Shown: positions 23,400 to 34,971 of the stretch, one piece after another
Position numbering within the stretch: position 1 is the first letter of the stretch
How the letters are laid out: each line of letters opens with the position of its first letter
DNA from: Dillenia suffruticosa
Lineage: Eukaryota; Streptophyta; Magnoliopsida; Dilleniales; Dilleniaceae
Reading direction: 5' to 3'
NCBI GenBank assembly: GCA_033439265.1
Contig: JAVTVX010000012.1
Coordinates: 4,763,001-4,827,000 of the forward strand
DNA length: 64,000 nucleotides
Program-made: the position numbers and the translations under genes
The notes under the pieces: model-generated
The model's input: the letters and a program-made list of their open reading frames with translations, nothing else
Database searches by the model: none
What the model was told of the DNA's origin: nothing

Positions 23400-24314
23400 C
23401 ATAGTAGTTAAAAGCATGCTGAAGCGCACTTAAAGCGCAAAGCACAGCTTTTGGGCTTTTTTCGTGTGAAGTGCGGTGCATATAAAAAGCATAATTTAAG
23501 TGCCCGAGGCGCCAAAAAGCGCATAAAGTGCAAAGCATGAAAAGTGACGCTTTATTATTTGGAACTGAAGCAAAGCAGATTTTATCACTGACTGGTACCA
23601 GGTACATCTCTCTCTGCTTCTTCTTTCTCTTTCTCTGTTATGTTCTTCTGTGTCTTTCTTCTTCTACTCCATCATTCTTCTCTGTCCTCTTCCTGTCTCT
23701 CCCTTTTTTTTTTTTTTTAATTTTCTCCATCATTCTACTGCTTCTTTCTGTAAGCTGCCCTCTTTTCTTTAACTATAATCTGATGCCGCCACTCTGTTCT
23801 TCCCTTTTTTTTCAGTTGCTGCTGCTTCTTTCTGTTCCTATTTTTTTTCCCAGTCACTGCAACCTTCAACAATTTGTCTCTGACCTTTTTTTTTTCCTCT
23901 CTTTTTTCTGTAATCTGATGCTACTATTTTTTTTTTTTGGGGTAATCTATCCTCTTTTCTTCAAATATTATCTGATGCTGCTCCTCTGTGTTTTGTTTTC
24001 TTTCTTTTTTTTTTTTTTTTTTTTTTTTTTCAGTTGCTACTGCTCCTATGTTCTTATTTCTTAAGTGAACTTATTAGCTAAGTTTTTTGTCATTAATGCA
24101 TGTTGTTGTCGTTAAAAACTTTGGCTCTTATGTATGTTGATATTCTAGTATTATAACATATTCAATGTACTATTATTGTATATCTGAATATATATTTTGA
24201 TTTTATATCTTAAATGTGCATTATATGAAAAAGCCCACGCTTAGCTTTGTGCTTTGGGCTTAAGCCCCAGGAGGGCCAATAGATTTTTTGCGCTTTTCAC
24301 TTTTAACAACCATG
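23400..24314. mobile_element. hAT-like MITE, about 915 bp, in an HMA1 intron
   Basis: Imperfect terminal inverted repeats: left CATAGTAGTTAAAAGC, right (reverse strand) CATGGTTGTTAAAAGTG. The flanks are CCGAAGAA (23392-23399) and CCTAAGAA (24315-24322), an 8-bp target duplication with one mismatch. The inner part is rich in AAGCGCA/GCGCTT-type repeats and a long pyrimidine tract. The 178-codon open frame at 23528-24064 is low-complexity Phe/Leu/Ser and is not a gene. Confidence 0.7.
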
Positions 24315-25022
24315 CCTAAGAAACCTATTCTTGTATATGAAAACTCTGGCCGTACTTATTTGCTACAATTGACTTGACCATCATCAAGAACTCTTTTTTC
24401 CAAATTAAGTCATCTTACTAGAACAACGCGTGTGTAGAGCTAGGTTCCTTCGAGAGGCACTGCTTAATTTAATTAGCATAAGCAAGATAGTGAACAGCTC
24501 ATCTTGTGTCAACCCATAATCATATTCGTTTCCTGATTATAAGCGATCAACATCAAATTTAGTACTTGTGTTTCTTCTATGTAAAGTACTTCATGATAAT
24601 TGATCGAAACCAAAAAATTCAAGTTTACAAGATATCAAAGTAATTGATACCTATTCTTAGTTCTTGCTCCAATTCTTTGATTTTACATGCAACTCATTCG
24701 AAATAAGCTCACAATTACTACTAGACTGTAAGTAAGAGACCCGTAAGAATGCATATTGAGACATTAAGTTTTTGAGAAGTAAAACAAACTCAATTTGGCT
24801 AATTTAAATATAACAAAGACAAAGCAATCAAGGAGACAAAAGATAATCAAATGCTGTAAAGAAATTGAATTAACCATGTAATCAAAACCTTACGACATGA
24901 CTGAAGTTCAACAAAGCAAGAAGGCTTTCAACATGTCCAACATCATAAGGTGATGGTTTTAAACTCCCAAGTTGACAATTGATGATAAGAAAAATATTAT
25001 ATGGAAGGTCGGAAAGCAATAC

Positions 25023-25160
25023 CTTGACTATCATCATCCCATCCAAGTTTCTTGCTCCACCAGGAATCCTGTCCCCAGCATTTATGTCAAGAGGTTTAAC
25101 TTCAACTGTCAAGTGCTCAATAGTAATTGTTGAACAACCCTGGAAGACTTCACAATCTAC
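25023..25160 (-). pseudogene. HMA1: HMA1 exon 4: actuator domain with altered TGE loop
   Basis: 46 codons from VDCEVFQG to GMMIVK, in frame. The dephosphorylation loop, TGE in P-type ATPases, here reads HLTVEVKP: codon GTT (25104-25106, reverse strand) replaces a Gly codon. In the family the TGE loop is needed for hydrolysis of the phospho-enzyme, so even a restored reading frame would probably give a dead pump. Confidence 0.9.
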
Positions 25161-25735
25161 CTGCACATACTGGTCAAACGCCAAATCCAATTAGTACACT
25201 TGGGTCGGGCATGGCACTAAAGAAGAGTGAGATGCTTTCAAATAAATAAAAGCAAATATTTTAGTCTCAACATTTATAGACAGATAATAACCGAGTAAAG
25301 AGAAAATATCTAAGACAACCAAGGAAACTGTCACAAAATTTTGACAAGAACAACAGCAAGCTTTATAAGTAAAGGCAAGCTGTCTATTTCAAAGACATTA
25401 AATTTCACAAAAATATGAGGTCTAAATCTGAGACATGGTCAAACAAAAATATTCAAAATTACTGTCTCTTTTTCTTGTTCAGTAACAGAAAGAAAACCCT
25501 CAAACTCACCAGAAACACGCAACCAAGTAAGAATATAATAAATGGTTCTTATCATTCCGAACAAAACCAAGTAAATGCATAACAAATAATGGGATCAAAA
25601 ACCAGATTCAACTTTTAGGGATCCAGTGATGCTGCAAACTTTAATCCACTGAGCAAGAAAACATAAAAGGAAACATGATCAATGGGAAACATTTTTTTTT
25701 TTGAATAGTAGAGTAGGAAATTTACAACCACAGAC

Positions 25736-26182
25736 CTCACCAGTTTTGACCAAGATGTACGAGCCCGTTTCTAGGTTATTGACAGGGACCTGTTTGTATG
25801 CCAAATCAGAAAATTGAGGTCGCTCCTCATTCTTCACCTCCAACACAAGAGCCTGGTCAGGATAATTTTCCTTCAACTCTTTAACATCAATCATAGAGCG
25901 GCTAGTGAAATACTCTTCAGCTGCAATGGTACTACATGCTTAATTATCCAGCCAAAACAAGGGAAGAGAACAGGGAAAAATAAAAAATTTTCTGCCCTCA
26001 AACAAATGAGTTGTGTCTCTGAAGAACCTACCAATATGAGCAAGATTAAACATTGCAAGAAGTAAGCCTCCTTCCAAGGCGTTCCCCATAAATACAGATG
26101 CAAATGCAGCAAGAGCCATCAACACATGAATATTCACTTTTCCACCAGTAATATCAATAAGAGCATCAAGAGATGATGATAC
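25736..26182 (-). pseudogene. HMA1: HMA1 exons 2 and 3: second membrane segment and start of the actuator domain
   Basis: Exon 2 (26182-26032) encodes SSSLDALIDITGGKVN through LLLAMFNLAHI and is very close to the family consensus. Exon 3 (25920-25736) encodes EEYFTSRSMIDVKELKEN through GSYILVKTGE. The expected residues SVP between TGE and VDCEV are missing. The usable donor is either GTCTGT after GAG or a later GTTGTA, so the exon 3 to exon 4 junction is uncertain and may be damaged. Confidence 0.85.
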
Positions 26183-26460
26183 CTGAGACAAAATGGCTTA
26201 CTTTTCAAGTAATTATCAGGAAAAGAGAGAGACTATTATTATGTAAAAAGAGAAATTGTAAACTGACATTGGTAAGCGGGTCAAGTTCAAGAATTCTAAC
26301 ATCCTCTAAGTTTTTTTTTTGGGGGGGGGGGTTCTTCATAGCATGTAAGAAGATGTCTTTTGAAAAATAAAATTGAATGCTGAGAATAAGTCCCTAATAG
26401 TATGGGCAAGGTCGTGATGCTTTACAGTTAAACAATGCTGAAAGAGTTCTAGAGGGTGGG

Positions 26461-27729
26461 TGATAATGTGCAAAATGTTAAATTTATTATTGATATTATA
26501 GTTTGATTTTGGATTGATTAGTACTCTAATAACTGGTTTTTATAATTTTTTATTTTTAGGGGATCGAAATTGGAAGATTGGATCAAAATGAGCTTGAGGC
26601 ATTTTGGATATTAATGGTTCAAGATATCAATTTGGGTCTATGAAGAAAAGAAGAAGCTTAACAAATTGGATGATTTTTAGTCCAGTTAATTTTAGTAAGA
26701 TTTTTATTTTTAGTGAAATTGTTTTTAGGAGTAAAATTTTTAATTTTCTTATTTTGGTGGAGCTTTTCCTTATCATTTTGTTGGAAGAATCTTTGAGGCC
26801 TAGAGCACAAAAAGAAGGACTCTCCTCATTAATCTTGGAGCCTCACATCACTATTATTCTTAGAGGAGGGGCGGCTGCTGCTACATTCTTCTTCTAGGTT
26901 TTAGTTTTTTTCTTTTCTTTTAAGAACATTTTTTTTCTTTTATTGATCTCAAGAACATGGCTTCCACCATGAGTGGCTAATTTCTTTTCTTCTAATTCAA
27001 GGGGAATTTTCATTTGATTGTTTTCACTGTGAGGTTATGTGCTTCATTTAATTTCTTACCCTTTTTAATTCAAGTATTTATCGAATTTTGATTTATTTAT
27101 ATGAAAGATTGATATCGGTTAATTTGACAATTTAATTCAATATTAATTTTCTATTGCTATCTAGGATTTCAGTGATCTGTAATTGTTATGAATGAATGGT
27201 ACAAGTAATAACTAGGTTATTTATGTTTATGGGTCTTTTACCAATACTCATGTTTAACCTAAGGAATCGATGGAACAAAATTAAATAATTGCGACTATCA
27301 CAATATTTGTATTTTGGTTTAATTGTTTTCATAGAATTTAATGCTATCATTATATTGATATGAAACGCTATCGTCTCCAGTTGATTAATGATAAATTTTG
27401 ATTGGATGCTAGGTTTGGTCAATTAATTTAGGAAAACGCAAGATTTATTATGGTTATCGTGATAAATCTAAAGTTAAATACTTGAATTGCAAGAATAATA
27501 TTTTTTAACCCGTGATCAGTATTTTCGTGTTGTTGATTTGTCTCTTAATTTTATGTTATTAATTTTTGAATTAGAAATTTATTTGATAAACCTCCCGTTT
27601 TATTTTGCCAATCACTAAGAAGTTAAGTAATTTAGTTTCCGTGGGATTCGACTTGATACCACTATTGCTACAAATTTATTTGCATAGGGGGAATCAGTAT
27701 TAATTTGAGGGATTCAACAAACCCGTCCA
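26461..27729. mobile_element. Solo LTR (copy B), about 1270 bp, related to copy A
   Basis: Starts TGATAATGTG and ends CCCGTCCA like copy A and is similar along its length. No clear 5-bp target duplication is visible. It sits in HMA1 intron 1 in the same orientation as copy A. HMA1 exons 2-4 lie between the copies, so they are separate insertions and not the two ends of one element. Confidence 0.7.
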
Positions 27730-27732
27730 AAT

Positions 27733-27900
27733 TTTGGTGGTGGCACAATGGTAAGGATACTCCATCACAACTGGGAGGACATGAGCTTACATCATGGAAA
27801 TTGTTTGTGACTCTTTGCTTGTAAGAATAAGACTTCCCCAATCTAATCCTAGACCCTGCAACGGCAGGAGGCTCAAGCATTAAACTGCCCTAGTCAGATT
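27733..27900 (+). mobile_element. Au-SINE-like fragment
   Basis: Begins GTGGCACAATGGTAAGG (tRNA-like A-box region). It continues with TTGCTTGTAAGAATAAG, CCCTGCAACGGCAGGAGG and a terminal CTGCCCTAGT. This order is characteristic of the plant Au SINE family. It abuts solo LTR copy B in HMA1 intron 1. Family naming is from memory and could be refined by a repeat library. Confidence 0.55.
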
Positions 27901-30060
27901 TTGCTCTCTTCCTGGTATGCCTTCTTACCATCATAGTTCCTTCCACATGACCCATAAAGTGTGAGGGATATACACATCGGCATTCCCTTAGTGTATATCT
28001 GCAATAGAATACACCATAGAGCACACATCACACCTTCAACCAATCTTCTTACAAGCCCAATGCCCCACAAATTAGCTGAGTCCGACAATTGTCCAATTCA
28101 ATTACAATACAGGAGCAAATGGGGCCACCAATTGCACCCAACTACAATCAGGAAGACTACATCAAAATCCCCCTCAAACATGAAAAATGGACAATTGTAA
28201 CAAGCAAAGGAAAGTGTGAAAAGACCTCTTTACCTTCTGGTGATTTAAAACACATCTCCCAAAGTTCTAATTTTTTAGGTTATAACAGCATCACCTAGCC
28301 AGCAATCTGAGGACTTGGAACAATACAATTCAGCTGCCGCAATTTTCATGACTGAGATTTATACCGTGAAAATTTAGAACATTTAATAAGTGCTTCTCTT
28401 TCCTAGTTGACTATAGTCAGACTGATACCATGAAGTATAAGTTTAATGGCCATTGAACGAATAAATTTTGAAGTCTAAGAATCAGCTTGAAGACTCTATA
28501 AGAAGGTCCTTTGTATGTAGTTAGAAAAAAAATATAGATATCAGAAATTATTCTTTCTTCTGCTGAATTACAGAAGTTACTTTCATATCTTAGGATGAGT
28601 TTCTCACTTACTCAGATCTGTTCAAGGAGGTAGACGCCTTCACTCTATCCTTCACATTTCATCCATCATTTTCCCCCTTTCATTCTATTTATTTCCTGCA
28701 GTTTCCTGGCCAGATTAGCCCTTCTTAACTCTAAGTTTATTGATATTCTATCCTACTTTTGGATTTTGTGCATAATTTGAATCGCAAACTATGTTCTAAT
28801 GATGCTTTGAATATAAACAAATGTAGATGATTTTATTGGATACTCTAGCTTTTCCAACTCCTCCCAGGGAATATAGACAAATCCATCATGGTTGCTCCCT
28901 TATGAATTCCTAATATAACCAATTCTTAACCCTCCCTCCATAATCAAACCTATTCCTTCATATCTGAACTTTCTTGATGTCAGAGGAATAGGATACGTAA
29001 ACAACTACGAAAAATTTGCTAAGAAAAGAGAATTTTCAAGGGGGTGTTTCTTCTTTGCAAAATGTATATGGGTTGATAACTACAACTAATTGTAATTGGG
29101 CAAGAAAAAGTGATAGGACTCGTGAATTTTGTCTTGCGATGTCATTGGTAGGCTCAAAATGTTGATTGCACTCATCATTCATCCCAACTGTACATTGGCT
29201 AGTGGGAAGAGTTGTCACTCCCCACCCATACAGGTTCTTAATCAAAACCCTTTGTTTTTTGAATACTTCTATCATGGGTGGAGTTCACCCTCAACTCACC
29301 TTTATCTATTTTCCTCAACTAAAACATTCTCTAAATTTCTTTCCATGTCAAGCAACTTTAACAAAAAGATATTTTATAATTTTATACTTCTCTCCTATGG
29401 GATGAGATTGTATTTTATGCGTTTCTCTCATGCCTCTCGAATTTATAAATACTATAGCTTAGAAGAGTTGAGGAGGGATCGGAAAGCAATTATCCATCGG
29501 TTTATGTGATGATTTCTCATACTCGAATCTTTTTCGTATATTATCTATGCATTTAGATGTAATTTACAATTCTCTTTTTCTTCAAAAAGGGAAAAAAAAT
29601 ATAACAAAAGGGTGAAATTTCAGCTGTGATACATTGTGGTGTCCTTATCCATGGCACAACAAAAACTATAATACAACCATAAGTCGATGGTTGTAAAAGG
29701 TTCTTGGAATCGTACTTGAGGCTAAAAATGGCACGATTTTTATGCTGCATAACTATAATTAATGCAACACGGACATGGACACAGGCACAACAACACAGAA
29801 AAGTTGCAAAACTTTCACATCATTCTGAGTTAGTTAAAAGTTATCTTGTGGTGTCGGGTTGTCCAAAGGGCGTGTAGGACATGAACAGGACATGGACATG
29901 CTCATGCTTGTAATGAAATAAACACTTGCTACACCATATTCCCTCTAAATTCTGGAAATATTTGATAATGTTGTGCAAGGTATGTACTAAATCAAAAGGC
30001 TTAACGCAAAATTTGAACATAAGCATTCAGTGAAAATTTCATATATAGGAATGAGATTAC
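27901..30060. other. Rest of HMA1 intron 1, no gene recognised
   Basis: Unique-looking AT-rich sequence. Overlapping open frames around 29129-29509 have biased composition and no family match. No splice-supported exon of HMA1 is expected here. Confidence 0.5.
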
Positions 30061-30563
30061 CCCGACAAGAGGAAAAGCGAGGAGGATAAACACATTCTGA
30101 AGGGGCTTAACCACAGGCTTGGGAAGCAAATAAGGGCAAGCAGAAGCAGCGAGAAGCAAAGCCGTCGAACAGCAACACAACTGCAAATTCTCTCTCAAGA
30201 AATTCGCCAATTCCGTCCACCTAATCGCCCTTGGCTAATTTTAAAAATGCTTCTATCTCCATGATGATGATGTTGGTGGTGGTGGTGGTGATCGTGTTCG
30301 TGTTCGTGTTCGTGGTGGTGGTGGTGGTGATGATCGGCGGAGAAATTGAGCGGTCGGAGACGGAGATGGTGAAGAGTGGGAGAATTGAGAGGAAGAGAAG
30401 CGTAGGGTTTGGGAATTGAATAATAGAAAGGGAAATTGATGGAAGTGGACTTCCATGGATTCAATCGTGAAGAAGTTGATGTTCTTAATCTTGTTCTGGT
30501 GGTACGTTTGAAGCAATTGGATTCGATTAAGCCGAATTGGTAATTCAGAGATTCCATAGCCAT
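30061..30563 (-). pseudogene. HMA1: HMA1 exon 1: transit peptide, His-rich tract, first membrane span
   Basis: The ATG at 30563 opens a Ser/Thr/Arg-rich leader typical of chloroplast import. A His tract mixed with Glu and Asp follows at residues about 78-100, a hallmark of HMA1. The next conserved block (AIRWTELANFLREN, then CCCSTALLLAAS) lies two frame steps away. The first step is just after the His tract. The second is at GGGCG near 30226, where homologues suggest one G fewer. The exon ends with PLVG before GT at 30060. Confidence 0.85.
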
Positions 30564-30707
30564 CTAACGTTCCACTGCGTTTCTTTCAACTTCAAATCCA
30601 TGCCATGAAATGTCGGAACTCTCTCTCTCTCTCTCTCCACGGTCCACTCTCTCTCTCCTCAGTCGACTCTTTCTTCTCTTCATCGGTGGTAAACAACGAG
30701 ATTGACT

Positions 30708-30749
<42 letters not shown>

Positions 30750-33290
30750 TTTCAAAAAGAGAATGGATGATTATGTTGCCATACCATACACACCATGTGC
30801 TCATTTTGAGAGGATTGTTTGGTGCGGCGTCATTCACAGTCTTCACCTTCTCCCTTTTTTTTTTCAAAAAAATTAAATTTAAGTTTGGGGTGTGTATGTT
30901 TGTCGATTGTTGCAGGCTCGTGTGGGCCATGAATTTTCATGGCGTTCGTGGACAAAAATGTCCCATCATTTGCTATGTTAAATCTCTCTCATATCAAATT
31001 TTCACTTATTTAACTAAATAAATAACTTGAATCAATTTTTTAATAAATGGCCGGTGCTAATCCCTTTATGTATGCGCCCAAGGCCAGACATATTCATATA
31101 CATAAAGGCCTAGGTGCAGCAACCGGCAGTTAGTGCAACACGTAAATCACTGTATCATTTAATTAAGATGATGAGTTTAACATTTAACTTATATATAGAA
31201 TTGATTATATTGAGAGATCCATACCTCTAAAAGAAATCTTAATTGGATCGATTTTGATTAGTTAGGATAAAATTTTGAATATTAGATGATCGATTGAGTC
31301 TAAAGGTACAAAAAAAAAAAAGAAAAATAGATAAATAAAGGCCAAGGTATTGGTGGGCTCATCGGCAAAGTCATTAGCGAGACATGTTGATGGCGAGCTA
31401 GCAAGGCTACTGTAATTTTTTAATTAAAATTTTAAATTTATATTTTCAAAATAAAAAAAATAAATGTCAAAATAGTTTACCCCTTAATAAATATGAAGAT
31501 TTGTTCAAATTAAATTAATCAAAATTACTTATAGTACAGACATAACAAGAGAGATGGTCTCTAAGCATTTTTTTTTTGGTTACATGCGCAGGGGTTAGAA
31601 CTTGAGCATATTATATAATAGAGGAAGAAGGTGTCATTTGAGTTTAATCTCGTCGGCGTCCCTAAGCATTTTTTTGGGCTACCAAGAGAAATAATCAAGA
31701 GAATAAAAATGATGAGATTTTATTGCTCGAGTTGTCACTGAGGCCGGTCGTAAGCATGTGTGGGAGGGTGCTAGGAATTTCATCGCGTGAGATGTGTGAA
31801 ATAATTGGTTTTGGTTGTTAGCTACGCCGATACTTGATATAAGTGGCATAAATAATTGTTTGTCTTTACAACAGAAATTAGTGGCAGCTTGTTTTGTTTT
31901 GAAAGGCAATTAACAAGACGGGTGGCAAGCCGGTTGAGACCAACTCGATCAGAACAGGAGATAAAAAGTCTTGGTGGTTTCTGATGTCTTGACAAATACA
32001 AATAAAAACAGTGATTGCTGTAATTTTTGGACACATACAAAGGAGACAACATAGTTTTGGCATGTTAGACGAAAACAATTACCTTGTGGTTACTTATAAG
32101 TGGTCTTTTTAATGCGTAGACATGTAATAAGCAATTATTTTTGTCTTTAAGATGATTGGGGTGTCAACTACTATCCAATACGGGTAAAATGCTTGCGCAA
32201 GGACTTGCATAAGTCTCATCTGTGATATCCTTGTAATTTTTTTAATGCAAATGTCTGTCTGGAGCCATAGGAGGTGGCTTTAGAAAATTTTGATCATGGG
32301 TCAGCCTTGGAACTTCTCTTAACAACATTTGAGCTTCCTCTTGCCTTCATCTTCTATTGCTCAACTATGAAAGGTAACTCAATATCAACTCAAAATCAAC
32401 AGATTTCATATCAAGTTGCCTCAAAATTTTCCAAATCAAAGTCCAAGAGTTAGAAAAGGGCTATGGTTACCCTGATTTCCCCCTTTTTTTTTTTGTACCA
32501 GGAGTCATGCTCAGACTAATTTAGTCCGAGACTTACAATGGTCCATTTAAGGGAACTATCCTCGTAACATAATTTGCTCTATGCCTAAGCCGCGAGTCGA
32601 ACTCGTGACTTTGATTAAAATATCTAGTACCACATCCTATTAGACCGACTGATTGTTGGTATCATGATTTTCCTATTACTCAACTAGTCCAACCATTTTA
32701 ATGGGTGGTTTGGGTGTGCTATTTGCCTACGCATAATCACTATAAAAGAGAAGAAGATTTTTTTTCTCTAGCTACATATTGTTGCCAAAGCAGCCGGTCT
32801 TAGACCAAAAATACCAAGATGGACTGACTACAAAAATAGAGACACAAACAGGTTTCACTTACACAATAATGTGAAACCTCACTCGATTACTTGGAACTAA
32901 AATTTTGCGATCTATAAGTTTTAGGAACTATTCCCCCTTATTTTCTTCTCTTCCTCCAAGGATTTCATCAAAAGAAAGAACAGAAAATGCGACTTTACTA
33001 GAAGCATATTGGCTAGAAGGCTAGAATTTCCAAATGAAACTGACCAAAATGATTTTGGTCTTCCAGGCTGCCTGCAAAGTTTGTCTTCAACACCAAAATG
33101 TATATGTTGTCCATTTCGGATAGATACTTTGTATCTCTCCAATATCAAATAGTATTCTTGGAAATAAAGGCATGATTAAAGCTAAGACCATTTAAATATT
33201 ATAACTGTTCAAAGTTTGTAGGACCTTCCGTCATGCATATAAAACCATGAAGAGCCCTATGGTAGACTCGGCACAGCTTCTTAGATCTGT
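30564..33290. other. Intergenic region between HMA1 and the CAD-like pseudogene
   Basis: Contains (CT)n at about 30620 and a (GA)n tract at about 30712-30748, which lie in the presumed HMA1 promoter or leader. A tRNA-like antisense SINE-type segment is possible at about 32520-32650 (GAGTCGAACTCG resembles a reversed B box). Short frames at 31679-32078 and 32921-33148 match nothing I know. No gene is supported. Confidence 0.5.
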
Positions 33291-33375
33291 TTCTAGCATC
33301 CCTCAGGGACAACTCAAGCAATAAAATCTTACCACTTCCATACTACCTTCTCCGGTTCGATCCTACTTGTATATA
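33290..33375 (+). repeat. tRNA-derived SINE-like fragment upstream of the CAD-like gene
   Basis: Contains GACAACTCAAGCAATAAAA followed by GGTTCGATCC (33354-33363), which resemble A and B boxes of a tRNA-derived SINE. A related piece is inserted in the CAD-like gene at 33585-33696. Confidence 0.45.
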
Positions 33376-33439
33376 TATAAAAATATTTATTTCTAGCTAT
33401 CCCGTTCTGTTCAAGATATTGAACTCTAGCATCCAAAGA

Positions 33440-34942
33440 ATGGAGGAAAGAAAAGTTATCGGCTGGGCAGCAAGAGATCCATCTGGAGTTCTATCTCCTT
33501 ATTCCTTCACTCTTAGGTCTCTCTCTCTCTCTCTTCTGGATGCTAATATGGGTTAGTCACAACATAGACAGGGAGACTGGACCTAAGTCCCTCAAGGACA
33601 ACTCAAACGGTAAACCTTTTCCACTTTTATCCTCCTTTTCCCAGTTTTATTTCACTCGGTTGCATTTCATTGTAACAATAAAAAAAAAGAAAGAAAGACT
33701 GGACCTGAAGATGTTCATTTCAAGGTGTTATACTGTGGTACTGTGGAATAGACCATACAGATCTTCATCAGATGAGAAATAACGTTCACATGACCAATTA
33801 TCCTCTAGTTCCAGGGTAAATACACATTATTCTTATGTTGTACCCTAATTTTTACATTTTTTAGTAACTTTTTTTCATCATGTCTGATACCTCACAATCT
33901 CAATTATTTTTGGAATGTAACTGAAATGAAGACATGAAGTGGTGGGAAAAGTAATAGAGTTCGGCTCTGAAGTGAAGAGATTCCAAGTAGGAGACACGGT
34001 TGGAGTTGGATGCATTGTTGGGTCTTGTGGGGAATGTTTTTCCTGCAATTCCAACTTAGAGCAGTACTGCAACAACAGAATTTTTACCTACAATAAAGAT
34101 GGAAGTCCTACCACCGGCGGTTTCTCTTCTACGATGGTTGTTCATCAAAAGTAAGAAAACACCAAAACCATTTTGATTGTCATTGTTCATGTTTAGTCCT
34201 AAACAATGCCGATTCAATATAGATTTGTGGTAAAAATACCTGAAAAGCTAGCACCAGAGCAACCAGCCCCATTGTTGTGTGCTGGAGTGACAGCTTATAG
34301 TCCTTTAAAGCAATTCATGGTGCATGAAAAGGTTCTCAGAGCAGGAATTTTGGGGTTCGAGGAGTTGGACATTTGGGTGTTCAAATAGCAAAAGCAATGG
34401 GTCATCATGTGACTGTGATTCGCTCATCAGATAAGAAGAGAGTGGAGGCGTTAGAGCACTTACGCACAGATGCTTTCTTAATGAGCTCCAACGCAAGTGA
34501 GATGGAGGCAGCAGCAAACAGTCTTGACTACATTCTTGACACTCTGCCAGCTGTGCATCCACTGCAGTCCTACCTCCAACTTCTCAAGGCTGATGGGAAG
34601 CTGATCATAGTTGGGGTTGCTCTGAAACGATTGGAGTTTGATACGGCTGATCTGATTCTAGGTGTGCCATGTAGATGCTATCCATGTATACTTCATGTGT
34701 TCAGATGAAACTAACATGTTTGTAATCTTTGTGACAACATAGGGAAGAAGACAATAACAGGGAGTTTCATCGGAAGCATAGAAGAAACTCGGGAAATACT
34801 GGACTTCTGGGTAGAAAAGGGATTGACTTTGATGATTAAGGTAGTGAAGATGGATTATGTGAACAAAGCATTTGAGAGAATGGAAAGGAATGATGTGAGG
34901 TACAGGTTCATCCCTGATGTCACAGGCAGCAACCTCGAATAA
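33440..34942 (+). pseudogene. Cinnamyl-alcohol-dehydrogenase-like (CAD, MDR family), broken
   Basis: Five exons match plant CADs: 33440-33516, about 33572-33815 (interrupted by a SINE), 33932-34150, 34223-34661 and 34743-34942. Exon 1 encodes [20 protein letters not shown]. The structural-zinc loop with four Cys ([15 protein letters not shown]) is intact in exon 3. Exon 4 carries the cofactor domain and exon 5 ends DVTGSNLE. Intact CADs reduce hydroxycinnamaldehydes with NADPH in monolignol or defence metabolism. Disabling features are a SINE insertion in exon 2, an 8-bp tandem duplication TACTGTGG (33731-33746), GIDHTDLH where the family has GICHTDLH (catalytic zinc Cys replaced), and a 1-nt loss near 34355 that breaks the glycine-rich cofactor loop. 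It is convergent with the MRG gene. Confidence 0.9.
33585..33696 (+). mobile_element. SINE-like insertion in CAD-like exon 2
   Basis: An insert of about 112 bp lies between two copies of GACTGGACCT (33575-33584 and 33697-33706), a target-site duplication. It ends in an A-rich tail and includes GACAACTCAAACGGTAAA, similar to the fragment at 33290-33375. It splits the codons for the conserved CAD segment ETGPED. Confidence 0.7.
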
Positions 34943-34971
34943 CTATTACCTGCATTACTTCTCACAGTTTT

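Larger units (their letters stand above)
9494..30563 (-). pseudogene. HMA1: HMA1-type P1B-ATPase (chloroplast envelope heavy-metal pump), degenerate
   Basis: Thirteen exons can be placed by homology to plant HMA1: 30563-30061, 26182-26032, 25920-25736, 25160-25023, 21599-21404, 20343-20231, 18609-18368, 18013-17908, 17189-17025, 16674-16481, 11284-11097, 10798-10713 and 9673-9494. Most have clean GT-AG borders. Family hallmarks are present: an N-terminal poly-His tract, the SPC membrane motif, DKTGT phosphorylation site, HP-type THPIGR, MLTGD, and GDGINDAP. Intact HMA1 is a chloroplast-envelope P1B-ATPase moving Cu, Zn or related ions. Disabling features are two frame changes in exon 1, TGE changed to TVE in the actuator loop, a doubtful exon 3 end, a 23-nt loss in exon 10, a 1-nt loss in exon 12 and an in-frame TAA in exon 13. 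Single-base indels might be assembly errors, but the other changes are hard to explain that way. Confidence 0.9.

Noticed and set aside
23528-24064. Open frame of 178 codons (+) in an HMA1 intron
   Set aside because: Almost entirely Phe, Leu, Ser and Cys from a pyrimidine tract inside a MITE; no protein family.
21696-27729. The two similar 1.3-kb repeats taken as the paired LTRs of one element
   Set aside because: HMA1 exons 2-4 and an unrelated MITE lie between them, and copy A has its own target duplication, so they are separate insertions.
29129-29509. Open frame in HMA1 intron 1
   Set aside because: No family resemblance and biased composition; treated as intron sequence.
30231-30419. 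Plus-strand frame rich in Met and Val opposite HMA1 exon 1
   Set aside because: A shadow of the His-coding CAT repeats on the other strand.
32292-32372. P450-like C-terminal phrase (TTFELPLAFIFYC)
   Set aside because: Only about 25 codons resemble the region after a P450 heme loop; no heme-binding Cys motif or upstream exon was seen, so chance is likely.
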